DNA of 64,000 bases from Lepidodermella squamata (GCA_047495785.1 JBLDXI010000010.1:496001-560000); one strand, 5' to 3'. Positions 36,592 through 48,087 are shown, numbered from the stretch's first letter. Notes: generated by a model from the sequence alone, not told the origin. Numbers and translations are program-made.

Positions 36592-36665
36592 CCAGCGATC
36601 GAAATTTATACAAACTCACGTGTGCATATTCCATAAAAATAAAATGCTGGCTACGCCAGCACACA
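36592..36665. repeat. Insert at duplication junction
   Basis: The 74 bases between the two repeat copies. The first 72 match 32590-32661, 4,002 bases away, in the same orientation with one mismatch. The insert brings an in-frame stop into the truncated paralog A copy. It looks like templated filler DNA at a rearrangement junction. Confidence 0.9.
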
Positions 36666-37465
36666 TGAAAGACCCATCGCTCCTATTAAACCGGCAGTAC
36701 AAAGAGTCATCAACTATTTCTGTTGTTGAGTTGTATGCATCGACAATCAAATGGCAAGGCGAATCATTGCCGATTGTTACGTTGTAGCTTTGAACCATAG
36801 GATTTCCTCCGAAAGTAAGCCCTCGGCCCTAGAGAGTAGATTTTAGCTTGATATCTTTAGCGCTCATTATTAAGTCTTACATTGATTTGAAGGATATCTG
36901 ACCCAATCGATTGAACTCCAGTTACACTAGGATCCGGAAAGTAGATCATGGACAGTGACCGCACCAAAGCCAAGCGGGATTCAGACGACAAATTGACATG
37001 CCTCGCATGAGCAAATTCGATCGGTTGATCTTCGTAGTAAAGTAAGTAGCAGAATCTTGATTGCAAAGGCACAAATTCACAGCCACCAAATTTTCCTAGC
37101 GGTTCAACGAAAATAGAGCTATTCGAAACATCTTCACCAAATCTTGGCCGTATTTCAGAAATATTTAGCGACTTGCAGTTTATTGATGATGGCTCAGTGT
37201 CGCAGGGTTGTGTCACCTTCTTATCAGAACCAGCGGGCGAGGTGTTAAAGTTGAAAGCATCGAAGTAGAATAGGTGGAAAACTGCTGGTTTGACCGGACC
37301 TTCCAACGGTTCCAATAACAGGAACTTGAAATCGTTACCCCCACTTTTTAGGGACCATCTGTATGACGCACTAATTATACTCGGTCTAAGTGCTGTTCCA
37401 GAGCATAAAAAATGTAGCAAAATAGAAGCTACGCGGAAGATTGACGGGCCTGAGAAAAGATGCAT
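36616..37465 (-). pseudogene. Truncated copy of paralog A with chimeric end
   Basis: Exons 37465-36881 and 36828-36616, 265 residues. Residues 1-249 are identical to paralog A. At the duplication breakpoint the frame runs into the insert and adds about 16 foreign residues (MCAGVASILFLWNMHT) before a stop. The signal peptide and first ectodomain module are intact and the upstream spacer is duplicated too, so it could still be expressed as a shorter secreted protein; I mark it as a broken copy because it lacks the last third of exon 2. Confidence 0.8.
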
Positions 37466-38634
37466 TTCTACCTTGGACCGAATACATGGCTAGGAAAGCG
37501 GTTACTTTGTTTATCAGCGTAACACAGAAAGCAAACAACGGTTGCCTACGCACTTACTGGCATTAAAAACGAAGGTGGGTTATCTAAATATAGCGGAATT
37601 TTCGGGCTGTGCATTGAAATCTGAGCTAGAAACTACACGAGTGCTATCAAACCTTGAGTTCGACACCTAATAACAACACGCAGCAGATTAAGTATGAAGA
37701 TCCTGATAGAATTATGCCGCAGCATCAATTTTATTACTCATTTATAATATTAGATGAATTTGTTGTGCTTAATTTCGGACTTTGAGCTTTGAGCTTCAGT
37801 AACTGGTAACTTGCGTGTTTTCATGTTCTCTCGCTCCTGAGGCCATGATGTATGACGTCATAAAGAATGATGCTGGTTCCTCTTTGCCGTCAGCTTGAGT
37901 GTTTTTTTCTGTGTGAGTCATTCTCAAACTACAGCACGAGACGATAATTTTTTAAACGTGCTCAACAAACAGGCTTCTTAGGTGTAACAACACCTTACCT
38001 TGCGACGACTACGGCGGTAGAACCAACATCGACATCATCAAACCGAGAGCCACTCGGCCACGACTTTATTCTTTTTCCACAAAATCACACAGTTTAACCG
38101 TGACGATTGATACAAAACAACGAAAATTTAAATACTGCCACGATTGAACAAGCACATCAACACCTTTTTTTCTGTCAAACAGTTTTCATCTTTTTCTAAG
38201 AAAAATTAATGAATTTGGCGGTAAATATTCGCGTCATGCTTTGCTCATGATGTGATTATGAACACGAAAACAACGTAAATAGTATTTAAAACACGGGAAA
38301 GAGATGCACTGACACAGTTTAAAAAATATGACAGCATAATATGCGAGCATTTTTCACAGGCGACAAAACAAGTCCCCGTAAATCGGGCTCACCTGTCGAT
38401 CGATTGATTATTGTTGTTAGAATCTCGCTGGGCGTGAATATTTATAACTTGATAGCCGTTACTTTTGCTATCACTAAATGGGCTAGGGGAGGCTAATGAT
38501 ATATCATCATCTGTTGTCCTTATTGGAGTTAATGTGTGCGATTGATAGTTGAGATGGCCTTTAGTCGGTTTGAACCGCCTAATGCTGCCAGCAAGAGCAC
38601 TGAAGTCGCTGTAGTTGGAAGAGATTGAGGACGT
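36666..38634. repeat. Tandem duplication, copy B (1,969 bp)
   Basis: Second copy of the direct repeat. Its right end is continuous with the rest of the receptor kinase 3 last exon, so copy B has the ancestral right flank, and copy A has the ancestral left flank (complete paralog A). Confidence 0.95.
37466..38388. other. Duplicated spacer, copy B
   Basis: Identical to 35423-36345. No gene of its own. Confidence 0.6.
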
Positions 38635-41608
38635 AGCCGAGTCAACCGACGGGCTCGACTTTACCGGGTTGGGGGTGCTGCCATTGTTGAAACTGTGGGA
38701 GAACCAGGAGTTTCTGGAGTAAGAAAATCCGGGCGTTGAACCCATTCCACTGATTGCTGAGTCGGGTGGGGTGGGCGTACCAGGTCGAGACGTAGCAATG
38801 AAAACGCTGTCAATATCTCCCGATCCATGGCCTTTTTCACTGGAAGTCAAGCGGTTATATTTCCTGAAAAATGAATCGGCTGAAACTGAGATGAAATTCA
38901 ATCATCAGAAAACTTACGATAAAACAGGGGATTTCGATATTGTGTCATAAGCTGTCTGGCTGCCGTTATTGGGGCTAGCAGTAGCCGATGCTACCCCTGA
39001 ATCCGTAGTAGCATAGCCGGCTGACGAAAATTGCGTGTTATTGGAAACAGGGGAGCTCGCCTCATTGGAATGATCGATGTCATAACCATCGACAGATGTG
39101 TTCTCGTCAGAATCTTCATCGCCGTCTTCTTTAGCTACGTTGATAGTCGTCTCGCCACTCAGAGCGAGTAGGGAGTCTTCGAAATTCAAATTCAACTGCT
39201 CGTCAAGAGGCTCGCGATATTCCCAACGATTCTATAAAACCGTAATGGTTAAGCTGAAATTTGTGACTTGAGTAAATTCCTACCTCAGGGCTGGTCCAAA
39301 GTGGGCTTTTTGGGTCATTCAGTAGATTTTCGGTCAACGTGACCAGTTCAGCAAAAGTTGATCTCGCTGATGAGTGCTCGTTCCAACAAGACATCATCAG
39401 TTCATAGAGACAATCGGAAATAATTGGCAACTTGGGCAAACGCTGCTTATCGTCACAGATGTGGCGTTTCAGGTAGGATGCCTCAATAGCAGGATACGGC
39501 CTCGCCCCTCGCGTTGTTAATTCCCACAGAACAACACCATAAGCCCACTAAAAAGTTCAATTGAAAAACTTGCGAAGAACAAATAGTTTATAGGAACATA
39601 CCACATCCGATTTTTCGGAGAAAGTGCCAAGGGCCAAACTTTCTGGGGCCATCCATCTAACTGGAAGTGGTCTGCCGTGGTTTTTAATCAAATAGCTCGG
39701 AATTTCGTAAATTGCGTCAGTCTCCTCGCAACGTCTGGACAGACCGAAATCAGCCACCTTGACGATGCGTTGTTTATTTAACCTAGAGCAATAATTTGGC
39801 CTAATTTTGAGAACAATTTTTCATCAGGGATAAACTTACAGGCAATTACGGGCGGCCAAGTCTCGATGGATAATCTTTTTGTCTGCCAAGTACTGCATGC
39901 CCTTAGCTATCTGCCGAGCGAAATCGACAAGAAGAGGATCGCTGATTTGATTCGAAGCCGTCTGCACGAACTTTCTCAAATCTCCAGCATCCATCATCGG
40001 CAATACAACACCAGGATAACCATCAATGCTCGTAACGCCATGAGCGCCAAGTACGTTCGGATGGTCGAAAGAGAACATCAGCACAGCTTCGCTGAAAAAT
40101 TCTCTCAGCTGATCGACGTCGGAATACTTCTGAATAAATTTGACAGCAATGTCTTCGCCAGGTGCCTTGAGAGAGTCAGCTGAATCACCGCTAGCAGTAC
40201 GCTTGAGTTCCTTAGCGTTGAGTAATTTTCCGCTACGAACAATACCGAAAAATCCATTGCCAAGCTCGTGGCCCTGACGAACCAAGGCGGAATCGATTTG
40301 ATGCTGTTTAACGACTTCTGCCAAATCCGGTGGAAGTAGCCGCATCAACTGGTCGAAATCATCAGGTTCCATTGTCTTAGCATCCTTGGCATGAAGCGAC
40401 TTCATCCATTTTCCAAATGGTCCAGGTATGGTATTGCCCAATTTTTCCGACGCCTTGATAGCAGCCGGCGAATAGCTGTATCGCAAACAGCAGACGGCTA
40501 TGCAACCAGCGGCGATTGCAATTGAAACAACGCAGACAGGGATTACTATCGCTACGATAATTCCAACCGGAGTTCCGTGATCCGCGGTAACAGGAGCTGG
40601 CGGCGGTCTTGGTGTTCCGTTGCCAAGCGGGTACATTTCTGAGGTGTTGTATACCCAGTTGCCATGGTGGATTGCTACGTCAACACTGATTTCGGGCAAA
40701 TATCTCAGATGTTCGACGCCGTAGATTTGTTCAAGGGTGTCAATCAATCGAGCATCGTCAAAGTCGCAAATCAGTTGCGTATTCGTAATTTGGGGCTCGG
40801 GTGCTTTAGCGGTCACATTTTCGTTAGTATTTTTGACAGTTGTAGTGGTCGCAGTAGACAGGGGTGTACATCTTGTTTGACCGCCAAGAAGGGATATATT
40901 GTACGACCTCATAATTACAACATAGTCTGGATTGAAGCCGTTACCCTAAAAATAAATGAAATAAGAAAGGTCCGATGGAAGATTTTAGTGACTCACGGTA
41001 ATTTTGACTCTTCTTCTAGATATGAAGGTCACATTTGAGACCACTGGGTCCGGGAAGTAAACGAATGACATCGTTTGCCGCAGCATACCAAGTGCCTCAT
41101 TCGGGAATTGGGATCCTCCAAACGCCCCAAAATAGCCGATCGTAGAGCCATCTCCGGTTAGTGTGAAGCACAGACGCTTTTTGCCGGCCGAATATTTGCA
41201 ACCTCCAAATTCTTGCAACGGCTCGACACTTAGGGTGCTATTTGTGTTATCGGCATTGAAATCAGGGTAAAGGCCAGAAATGTCCGGGAAAGGGCAAAAT
41301 ATGTGCATGCCATTAACTCGGCATGCTTCCGTCAAGTTGAGATCAGGGATTTTCCCAGAGTTATTTTCTCCAAAATAATGGATGATGAATCTCGTTGTGT
41401 TGTAGGGTAGTGACTGACCGCCTGGGTTAAGCAGTAAAACGTCCAACTCGGCACCGCCGCTTCTGAAGGAGTATTTGACCGGGAAATTGAGGATTCCGGG
41501 AGGGGCAGGTCGTGGGTTCAACAGGGCCGCGAATGGGTTGGCTGCAGGGGTAATAATTTGGGCCGCAAGGGACGAAAACAGCGAGCAGATGATCACAATA
41601 GATAGCAT
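38389..41608 (-). CDS. Met-like receptor tyrosine kinase 3, Sema-less
   Basis: Six coding exons on the minus strand: 41608-40997, 40945-39840, 39782-39602, 39547-39284, 39231-38918, 38863-38389; phases close to 983 residues. Signal peptide (MLSIVIICSLFSSLAAQ), then the shared ectodomain: YSFRSGGAELDVLLL, CPFPDISGLYP, GGCKY, RLCFTL, FVYFPDPVVSNV, and after the intron GNGFNPDYVVIM. A transmembrane helix (GIIVAIVIPVCVVSIAIAAG) follows. The kinase is complete: LGNGFFGIVRSG, IAVKFIQ, HRDLAARN, ADFGLSRR, VRWMAPE, SDVWAYGVVLWE. The tail is the longest of the three, about 260 residues, Ser/Asp-rich, with several tyrosines in GY contexts (DGYDI, AGYATT, NGYQVIN). Its final 82 codons are duplicated at 36346-36591. 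Three kinase-domain introns match kinases 1 and 2, supporting common descent. Confidence 0.92.
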
Positions 41609-42670
41609 TTTATAGACTTCAATTAATTCTTAATGTAATTATTTTACAATCCATATTAGCAATGGATCAAGTTCAAGAGTCTTCTAAAAGAAAAAATTGA
41701 ATACGTCACTAAATGAAGCGGATGTTTCCGTAAGTTTCCGTAAGGCAGACCAGTTTCATGATAAACGCAGCAACAAGGGAAAGGAACTGAAAAAAGTTGA
41801 ATAATTCACCTTTACGTGGGTTATAATGACAATGCTGGCAGTATAGACCTGTGCATGTGTGTATGTGTCTTTTCGCAAGCCTACGTAAATCTCATATAAT
41901 AATAATAACAGTTTCACTTTTCCCGCTATTACATAATAAGCCTGCGAAATTGGTCGTGAACGCAGCTTGGTTTAATATTAATAAACGCGCAACAAAGCTC
42001 TTTTTCTACGACAAATGCCTACACGTTTGACACAGAACAAACTGCATCATACGCCTGCTTGGTTCGCTTGTTTTTTTCTCTCTTGTTTGTGCTCACGTCG
42101 ACGAGCTACAGGCAGGTATTTACCGTGTGCGCAAGTGCCGTAGCGCGGGCAAAAAATGTATAAGAAAACATCTATAGACGTAAAAAACGCACCGTGCCAT
42201 GCAGTTTCTCTAATATTACGTGTTACGAAGCTTGGCATTGTCTTCTGGCAAGCTTACGAACGCCTCAGCCATGAAAACGTGAACGGAATCTCAAGATACA
42301 GAAGGGCCCTGGAACAAATCCGCTTGCGGAGGCGTTCAACGCTATTTGTCGGTAAACAACGTTGCGTAGTTTCCGGTGTAATTAAGATCCGGTAATTACC
42401 CGATTAAAGCGCTCAATTTTCGGCCCAGTACCAGACGCACATTTTCAGATGCAACCTTATGATTCATAACTTCGATATCAAAAAAATAGGATGTAATATT
42501 ATTCAAATTTTTTCATTCTTTTGAATTGTTTTAGTTTGACGACTTCGCGTCATAGATTAGAGTATGGCGAAAATGAGCCGCCTTTAAAGCCAGCAAAGGA
42601 CATACATAAAATACCACCGGAGAACGTTGATTTTGGCAACAATCAATAACATTTCGATACGTAAAAGCCT
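41609..42670. other. Spacer between receptor kinase 3 and paralog B
   Basis: Probable promoter of kinase 3 (minus) on the left. No supported gene. TAA-trinucleotide runs lie around 41896-41910. Confidence 0.45.
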
Positions 42671-43748
42671 CTAATAAATTGTTCTGAATAATGAATGCTT
42701 CAAGCTGCCTTCTCTTCTGCCAGCCGACGATTGAGCACCAGGAGGAACTGCATCGTTGAGCTGAGCCTTCACCGCTGCCGCAGGGGCTGCAGTTAGTTCT
42801 GTTGACGCCATTACAACTGGAACAGTAGTGGCGAAATTGCCAACAGTAATTTTTGCGGATAAACCACTGCTTGTCGCACTGAGATTGACGGAAGACGGAA
42901 AATCACTGGGTTGAAGAGCGCACGACAGCATATCGGGCTTTATGTCATCGAATATGACCTTGCACGGCGCTTCGACATTATTGGGGAACACCAATGTGAC
43001 TAAGAAGAGTCGAGACATTTTCACAGGATTTTCGCCTGTAATTTGAGCACCCTATTAGCATCAATTGAATGGTTCAACATTTCTAGGAGGGAATATTAGC
43101 ACTTACGGAAATATTAAGGAGACTTTTTTGAATGTTAAGCTGAGCGCCTGTGAAGCTAGGATCTGGTGAGTATCTAATTGATTGTGCTTTGCGGACAAAC
43201 GGCTCGGCCATTGCACTGGTCGATGGCGGAAAATTGACTGAAAGTTGGCCCGGCTGAACTGCGAAGGAATAGCATAGTCGCGGAACATTAATCCTTCGAC
43301 TTGCTGGTGGCAGAGGTTGACAGCCATTGAGTTGTCCCCTCGGCTCGACCATCATCGTTGTGAAATTTGGTGATGAGAAAATTGTTGACATTGGAATGTT
43401 TTCATCCGCCAAAATTTTAGCCACGTTCGGCGCTTTACAATCCACGCGGATTTCGTTGCTCAAAGGCGACGGCCGACATGGCTGCGTGATAGTTTTTGTA
43501 GGCTCTGTCGACGATCCGCTGCTGTAGTAGTAGAGATTAAACTCCACGGTCACGTTTCGACAAGACGCAGGAATAGTAGGTGCCATGAGGAAAAGCACTT
43601 GAAAATCTGTTCCGCCACTCAGAAATGCCCAGTGGTCAGGCAGGTTCATGATAGTAGGAAATCCAGCACATGGCGACGCAGCCGGTAAAGGATCTGACAG
43701 GACTAGTCTGGCAATGAATAGCACGAGTCCAATTTTTTGTAATGTCAT
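42671..43748 (-). CDS. Ectodomain-only paralog B of the receptor kinases
   Basis: Two exons on the minus strand, 43748-43107 and 43051-42671 (55-bp intron, phase 0), 340 residues. It has a signal peptide (MTLQKIGLVLFIARLVLS), WAFLSGGTDFQVLFL, conserved cysteines, LNGCQ, PRLCYSF, SIRYSPDPSFTGAQL, and after the intron GAQITGENPVKMSR with later cysteines. The intron lies in the same place as in paralog A and receptor kinase 3. There is no membrane helix or kinase; the C-terminus is Ala/Ser-rich. It has the same architecture as paralog A with strongly diverged sequence, so the ectodomain-only form is not just a product of the recent duplication. I infer a secreted ligand-binding or decoy protein. 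Confidence 0.78.
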
Positions 43749-44445
43749 CTTTCTAGTTTACAGAATGATAGAGTATTGCGATAATGAGGCTATTATTGTG
43801 TTGTTATTTACCCTGAGAAGTAGCGCATTAAGACACGGTACTTGTTAATCCTCCCTCGACGCCTTTTTGCGTGCTCTCAACGAGGTGTGCTACGTGAACC
43901 TTGTCGTTCGTAGTATCGTTACACATGCACGTATTATTTATCTGTGGGTTTAATCGCCACTATGTTTAGTCTTCTTTTATGCAGAGATTTACATCATCAA
44001 CCCATCTCGAGCGCCAAACATTATACAAAAGAGCGTGGGTGGCTAATACAACAGTAATGTTCTTTGCTCGCCTTTTATCTTGGCCGCGCTGCTTACAGCC
44101 AAAGCACGTCGTTAGATCAACATTCCTGTAATGTAAATGACGTATACACACCGCAATAATAATAAAAAACGCGCAGCGCATGAGTAATCGAGCCAAAATT
44201 CGAATGAATGGATCTGCTTCATTTGTTTCTCACCGCTCACTCATAGTTTTTCCAGAGCTATTTATCCGGAATATCCGAGTCTTGCACCTAATCTTTTCTT
44301 GTAACTATAGAACCGATAAGACCCTTATCTTGTGTACTTACCGTGTGAAACCTGGGGTGCACGCCTATCAGATCGGGCAAAGCTCACCATGTTCTTACTG
44401 CGAACAGTGTTATCTAATTTCTAACCTCTTTTGCATAGACCTCGA
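43749..44445. other. Divergent spacer
   Basis: Separates the minus-strand receptor cluster from the plus-strand ankyrin genes. No gene seen. Confidence 0.5.
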
Positions 44446-45462
44446 ATGATGGGGGACTTTTTAAAAAGGTGGTTACATGTTAGTGAAAGTTCGAAAACGC
44501 CTAGATGGAGCGCGAACTTAGCATCAGCTATTCGATTTTCAAGCAAAGCGAGACGCTTGTCCCATTTCTTCAGAAAAATGGACTTGCAATGTAGACCACC
44601 AACAAATGTCGACGAATTCAAGGAACAAATGGTAAGTTTCTTTACCTAAAAGGAAATGTTCCTAATAATTGTTCAACAGGCGAAATTATACGGACCTCTT
44701 TTGCATCGGTCTGCTTTGATTGGTGATTTATCGAAAATTAAATCAGCAATTCGCGATGTGGTTAATATTGCTGAGAGTACTGTCGCCTTGCCAAGTCTTC
44801 GAAATGAAATCGATCTCGTTATTCGCGTGTTAATCGAACACCGCGATCGCCACGATTTCAACCGAACAGTATTGCTACAGTCTGCAATGAATGGCCACCT
44901 GCACGTGGCCAAATATCTGGTCGAAGAGCTGAAAGCTGACGTATTCGTCCGCGACGCTCTCAACGGCTCAACCGCAATTCATCTAGCTTGCCAAAATGGA
45001 CACTTACCCGTAGTCAGGTATTTGCTCGAGTGGAACCCTCACTTACTCGAAATTGAAGACCTCAGTCAAAACACTTCGCTTAACGCCGCTGCCCTAGCTG
45101 GTCATTTGCCTGTTGTGAAGTATTTGGCTAGTGAAAAGCATGCCAATGTCGAGAATATTAGCGAACCTAACGGAGCTACCCCTCTACTACAAGCTGCTCG
45201 AAAGGGGCATTTGGAAGTTGTGCGGTTTCTCATCGACAATGGGGCGAATTTCTTCGCTCGAGAAACTACAGCAGAAATGGGAGATATGGCTATCCATCTG
45301 GCCGCGGCTTTCGGTCACGTGGAAGTTGTGAAGTACCTATTACAAGAATGCCCAGATTTGCTGGAAGCCGAAAATGCGATGGGCCTCAATCCTTACGGCT
45401 ACGCTATGCTAGCCAACCAATGGCCAGTCGCTCGGCTAATCGAAAATGAATTCCGCTTTTAA
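44446..45462 (+). CDS. Ankyrin-repeat protein 1
   Basis: Two exons, 44446-44631 and 44680-45462 (48-bp intron, phase 0), 322 residues. The first exon encodes a basic leader of 62 residues with no ankyrin match. A helical segment (LYGPLLHRSALIGDLSKI) is followed by about six ankyrin repeats with the usual TPLLxAAxxGHLxVVxFLIxxGA pattern, for example GATPLLQAARKGHLEVVRFLI and MAIHLAAAFGHVEVVKYLL. No other domain. It is likely a cytosolic protein-interaction scaffold; the partner is unknown. The start is the first of two adjacent ATG codons. It shares its intron position and N-terminal module with ankyrin genes 2 and 3 downstream. Confidence 0.85.
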
Positions 45463-46083
45463 AAGTACACAGACTTCAACGCCACTGTTTCCGCAGTATT
45501 TTATTTTTTCTTTCGATGAATTTCATGAATAAACATCGGTGAATTTTTAGCATTGGTGAATCACCTGTAATATTGTTGTGGGTGAGGGATTATCCCTGGC
45601 TACACGTCAAATTGTGGTGGGCGTATGATGATAACGACGGTAGCCAACTGTCTCGCTTAATTTCTCTAAAAAATGTAGAGATTTTCCGGATAATTTCGAA
45701 ATAAAGCCGGAGGCGGTATCGTTTTCTCTGTCTCTCGCCCTAAATGTAGTTCACAATAAGAGGTACATCGTGTATCGGATATACGCATCCACTCAGGGGT
45801 TAATGGAAAAGTGCAAAATATATTGCCTTTGATTCATACAACAGACGCGGTACGGACCTATGTAAATTGCTGAGTAAACACGGTGTTGCAAAGGTATATA
45901 CATGCTACTCTTAGAGAATGCGTGGATGAGCCGTTTTTTGATCTTAGGAAGTAACACCCAATTGTACAGCTCAATAGTCGTTATCACCTCATTACCCCGT
46001 GTTACAAGTGGAAAACAGCGATATTATTCTGCTCCTTCCGGTGTTAATTGGAAAACCTCGCTCCTATCCGCAATCGCCAAGTT
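45463..46083. other. Spacer, nothing recognised
   Basis: AATAAA at about 45527 probably ends ankyrin gene 1. No other structure seen. Confidence 0.5.
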
Positions 46084-46557
46084 ATGAATGCCTTTAAAAT
46101 GATCTATTTATCGGGAATGATGTTTTACCTGACTATCGCTATCGTCTTTTTGACCTGGGCAACAAATGGGCAAGATATGGAAGTTGCTCCTCTTCGTCGA
46201 CCCGCCAATGAAGATCTGACCCGGATCAAACGAGCTGATGACGATGGCAGTGGTAGTGGAAGTGGCAGTGGCAGCGGCAGTGGAGACACTGAGGAGGAGG
46301 AAACTACAACACAAGTTACAACCACCGAGGAACCGGATGAAACAACTGTAAAAGGTTCGACCGTCATTCAAATGACGACAATAACTCAAAAACCGGGGGC
46401 TAACACCACCGCTGCAAATCAAAACGCGACTACAACAGTGAAATACAATCGAGTTAGATGGTTTAACAATGCTGGAAGTCGATTGGATAATTATGACCGA
46501 ATCCTTTGTTATTTTACTGCTATAAGTCTAGCTTACAGGCGTTCAGTTCACCTTTAA
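46084..46557 (+). CDS. Small secreted Ser-Gly/Thr-rich protein
   Basis: 157 residues, single open frame from the ATG at 46084. Signal peptide with core MIYLSGMMFYLTIAIVFLTW, a possible processing site RIKR near residue 49, then an alternating Ser-Gly tract (six SG pairs), an acidic EEEE run, and a Thr-rich stretch with N-x-T sites (NTT, NAT), typical of glycosaminoglycan- or mucin-type carriers. Ser-Gly tracts are known attachment sites for glycosaminoglycans; that use here is inference. The C-terminus (YNRVRWFNNAG...) is unrelated. It sits between ankyrin genes 1 and 2 with no clear link to them. The 3' end could be spliced differently. Confidence 0.6.
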   Translation: MNAFKMIYLSGMMFYLTIAIVFLTWATNGQDMEVAPLRRPANEDLTRIKRADDDGSGSGSGSGSGSGDTEEEETTTQVTTTEEPDETTVKGSTVIQMTTITQKPGANTTAANQNATTTVKYNRVRWFNNAGSRLDNYDRILCYFTAISLAYRRSVHL

Positions 46558-46841
46558 ATGTACTCTCTCCATGCTTTTCTGACATCCTTCCTCCTGGTGA
46601 GTAATAGTATGTAGTCATTTTCCTCGTTAACTTCATTAAAAAATTGTCAAGCAAGTCACGCCACTGCTTTGTTGAGACGTCACAGCTATGAAAAATAATA
46701 AAAAAACCGGTGAAGACGAGTGCCAATTCATGCGTCGTATTTCTCGGACCCCTGTAGCGTGAGTGATGAGTAATTTGGCGTGCTTTGAACATGAGTTGTT
46801 CCCGGTTTATATAAGGCAGGATTTCAGAGTTCATCAAAAAT

Positions 46842-48087
46842 ATGTTGCAATTAGCGATCATACAGAAAATGGGATCATCACCGACGGCCTTAAATAATAA
46901 CGATAAGAAGGTAATTCATTCTGATGGAAATAATCTCTCTTTGATGAAGACGCTTGAAATTGTAGATTTTCGAGGAGCTTGCAGCATGGTGCCATCGATT
47001 TGCTAAATCCGGAGACGAACAAGAGCTCACCGACTTGTTCACTCAAATCGATAAAATCAATCGGAAACTAGCTCGGAAACTGATTCGCCATCAAGATGCA
47101 GAAGATTCCGAGAGGAGCCCACTTCTGCAGGCCGTGAATTCGAAAAATTTGGCGCTGGTTCACCTGTTAATCGAGAAGTATCGAGCTGAAACTTCGGACT
47201 TCGACAAAAACGGTCACACAGCCTTGCATCTTGCGGCGCTGAATGACGATTACGAAGTAGCCAAGTACCTAATGACGCAAGATTCTAAACTGGTCGAATC
47301 GATTGATTTTGCGCAGAATTCAGTCATCAACATTGCTGCTAGTCGAGGGAACTTGAAGTTACTCGAGCTCTTTGCGGAGAGCAAACGATGGAAAAATCAA
47401 AGAATGCTGGAGAACCATGGGAACAACGGTCGGACTCCATTACTAGAAGCTGCAGCCGAAGGTCATCTACCTGTGATCGAGTTTCTCATCAAAAAAGGTG
47501 CCGAAATCTCCGCAATTGAGGATTCAGATTTCGACGCGTTCACTCTGGCTGCGATGCATGGTCATCTTGACATTTGTTTGTTTCTTTTCGAGAAGGGACT
47601 CGTGGCAAATATGAACGTCCGCCGAGGTGAAAAAGGCGTGACAGCACTTCATCTCGCGGCACAGAATGGCCATGCTTCCGTTGTAGCCTTTCTCATCAGA
47701 ATCGCTGCGAATGTATGGACAAGGTCTAAAGACCGACGAGCTGCATCTGCCATTCACCTGGCTGCTGAGATGGGGCATCTTGAAATCGTGAAACTCTTAC
47801 TCGCAACAGATGGAGATTTGCTCGAAGTTCCTGACGGTTATGGCAATACGATACTAAATCTGGCTGCTACGAATGGGCACAGCAAAATTGTCGATTACTT
47901 AATTTCTCACAATGCTAACATCGAAAATCAAGGATTTTTGTATGGTTTGGGAATGATGAACTCGGTACTTCAGGCGAAGTTGGGTGGGCACGCGGAGATA
48001 ACACAGCTTTTGATGCGCAAGAAGGAATATGAAAGTGGAAAAGCATCGCCACCGACCAGCAGAAGTAAAGTAGAATTCAAGCTTTGA
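46842..48087 (+). CDS. Ankyrin-repeat protein 2
   Basis: Two exons, 46842-46910 and 46966-48087 (55-bp intron, phase 0), 396 residues. The short first exon encodes a 23-residue leader ending NNNDKK. The second begins IFEELAAWCHRFAKSGDEQELTDLF, a helical module shared with ankyrin gene 3, followed by about nine ankyrin repeats (HTALHLAALNDDYEVAKYL, RTPLLEAAAEGHLPVIEFL, VTALHLAAQNGHASVVAFL and others). The last residues are a Lys/Ser-rich tail. No other domain is present. It is likely an intracellular scaffold. The first exon is inferred from the GT/AG fit and the conserved phase; the exon 2 frame is certain. Confidence 0.85.

Noticed and set aside
36666-38634. Interpreting the tandem repeat as a transposon
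   Set aside because: No terminal inverted repeats, no transposase, and breakpoints lie within coding exons of neighbouring genes; segmental duplication fits better.
46520-46861. 113-codon minus-strand frame
   Set aside because: Overlaps the secreted Ser-Gly protein end and the first exon of ankyrin gene 2; no domain.
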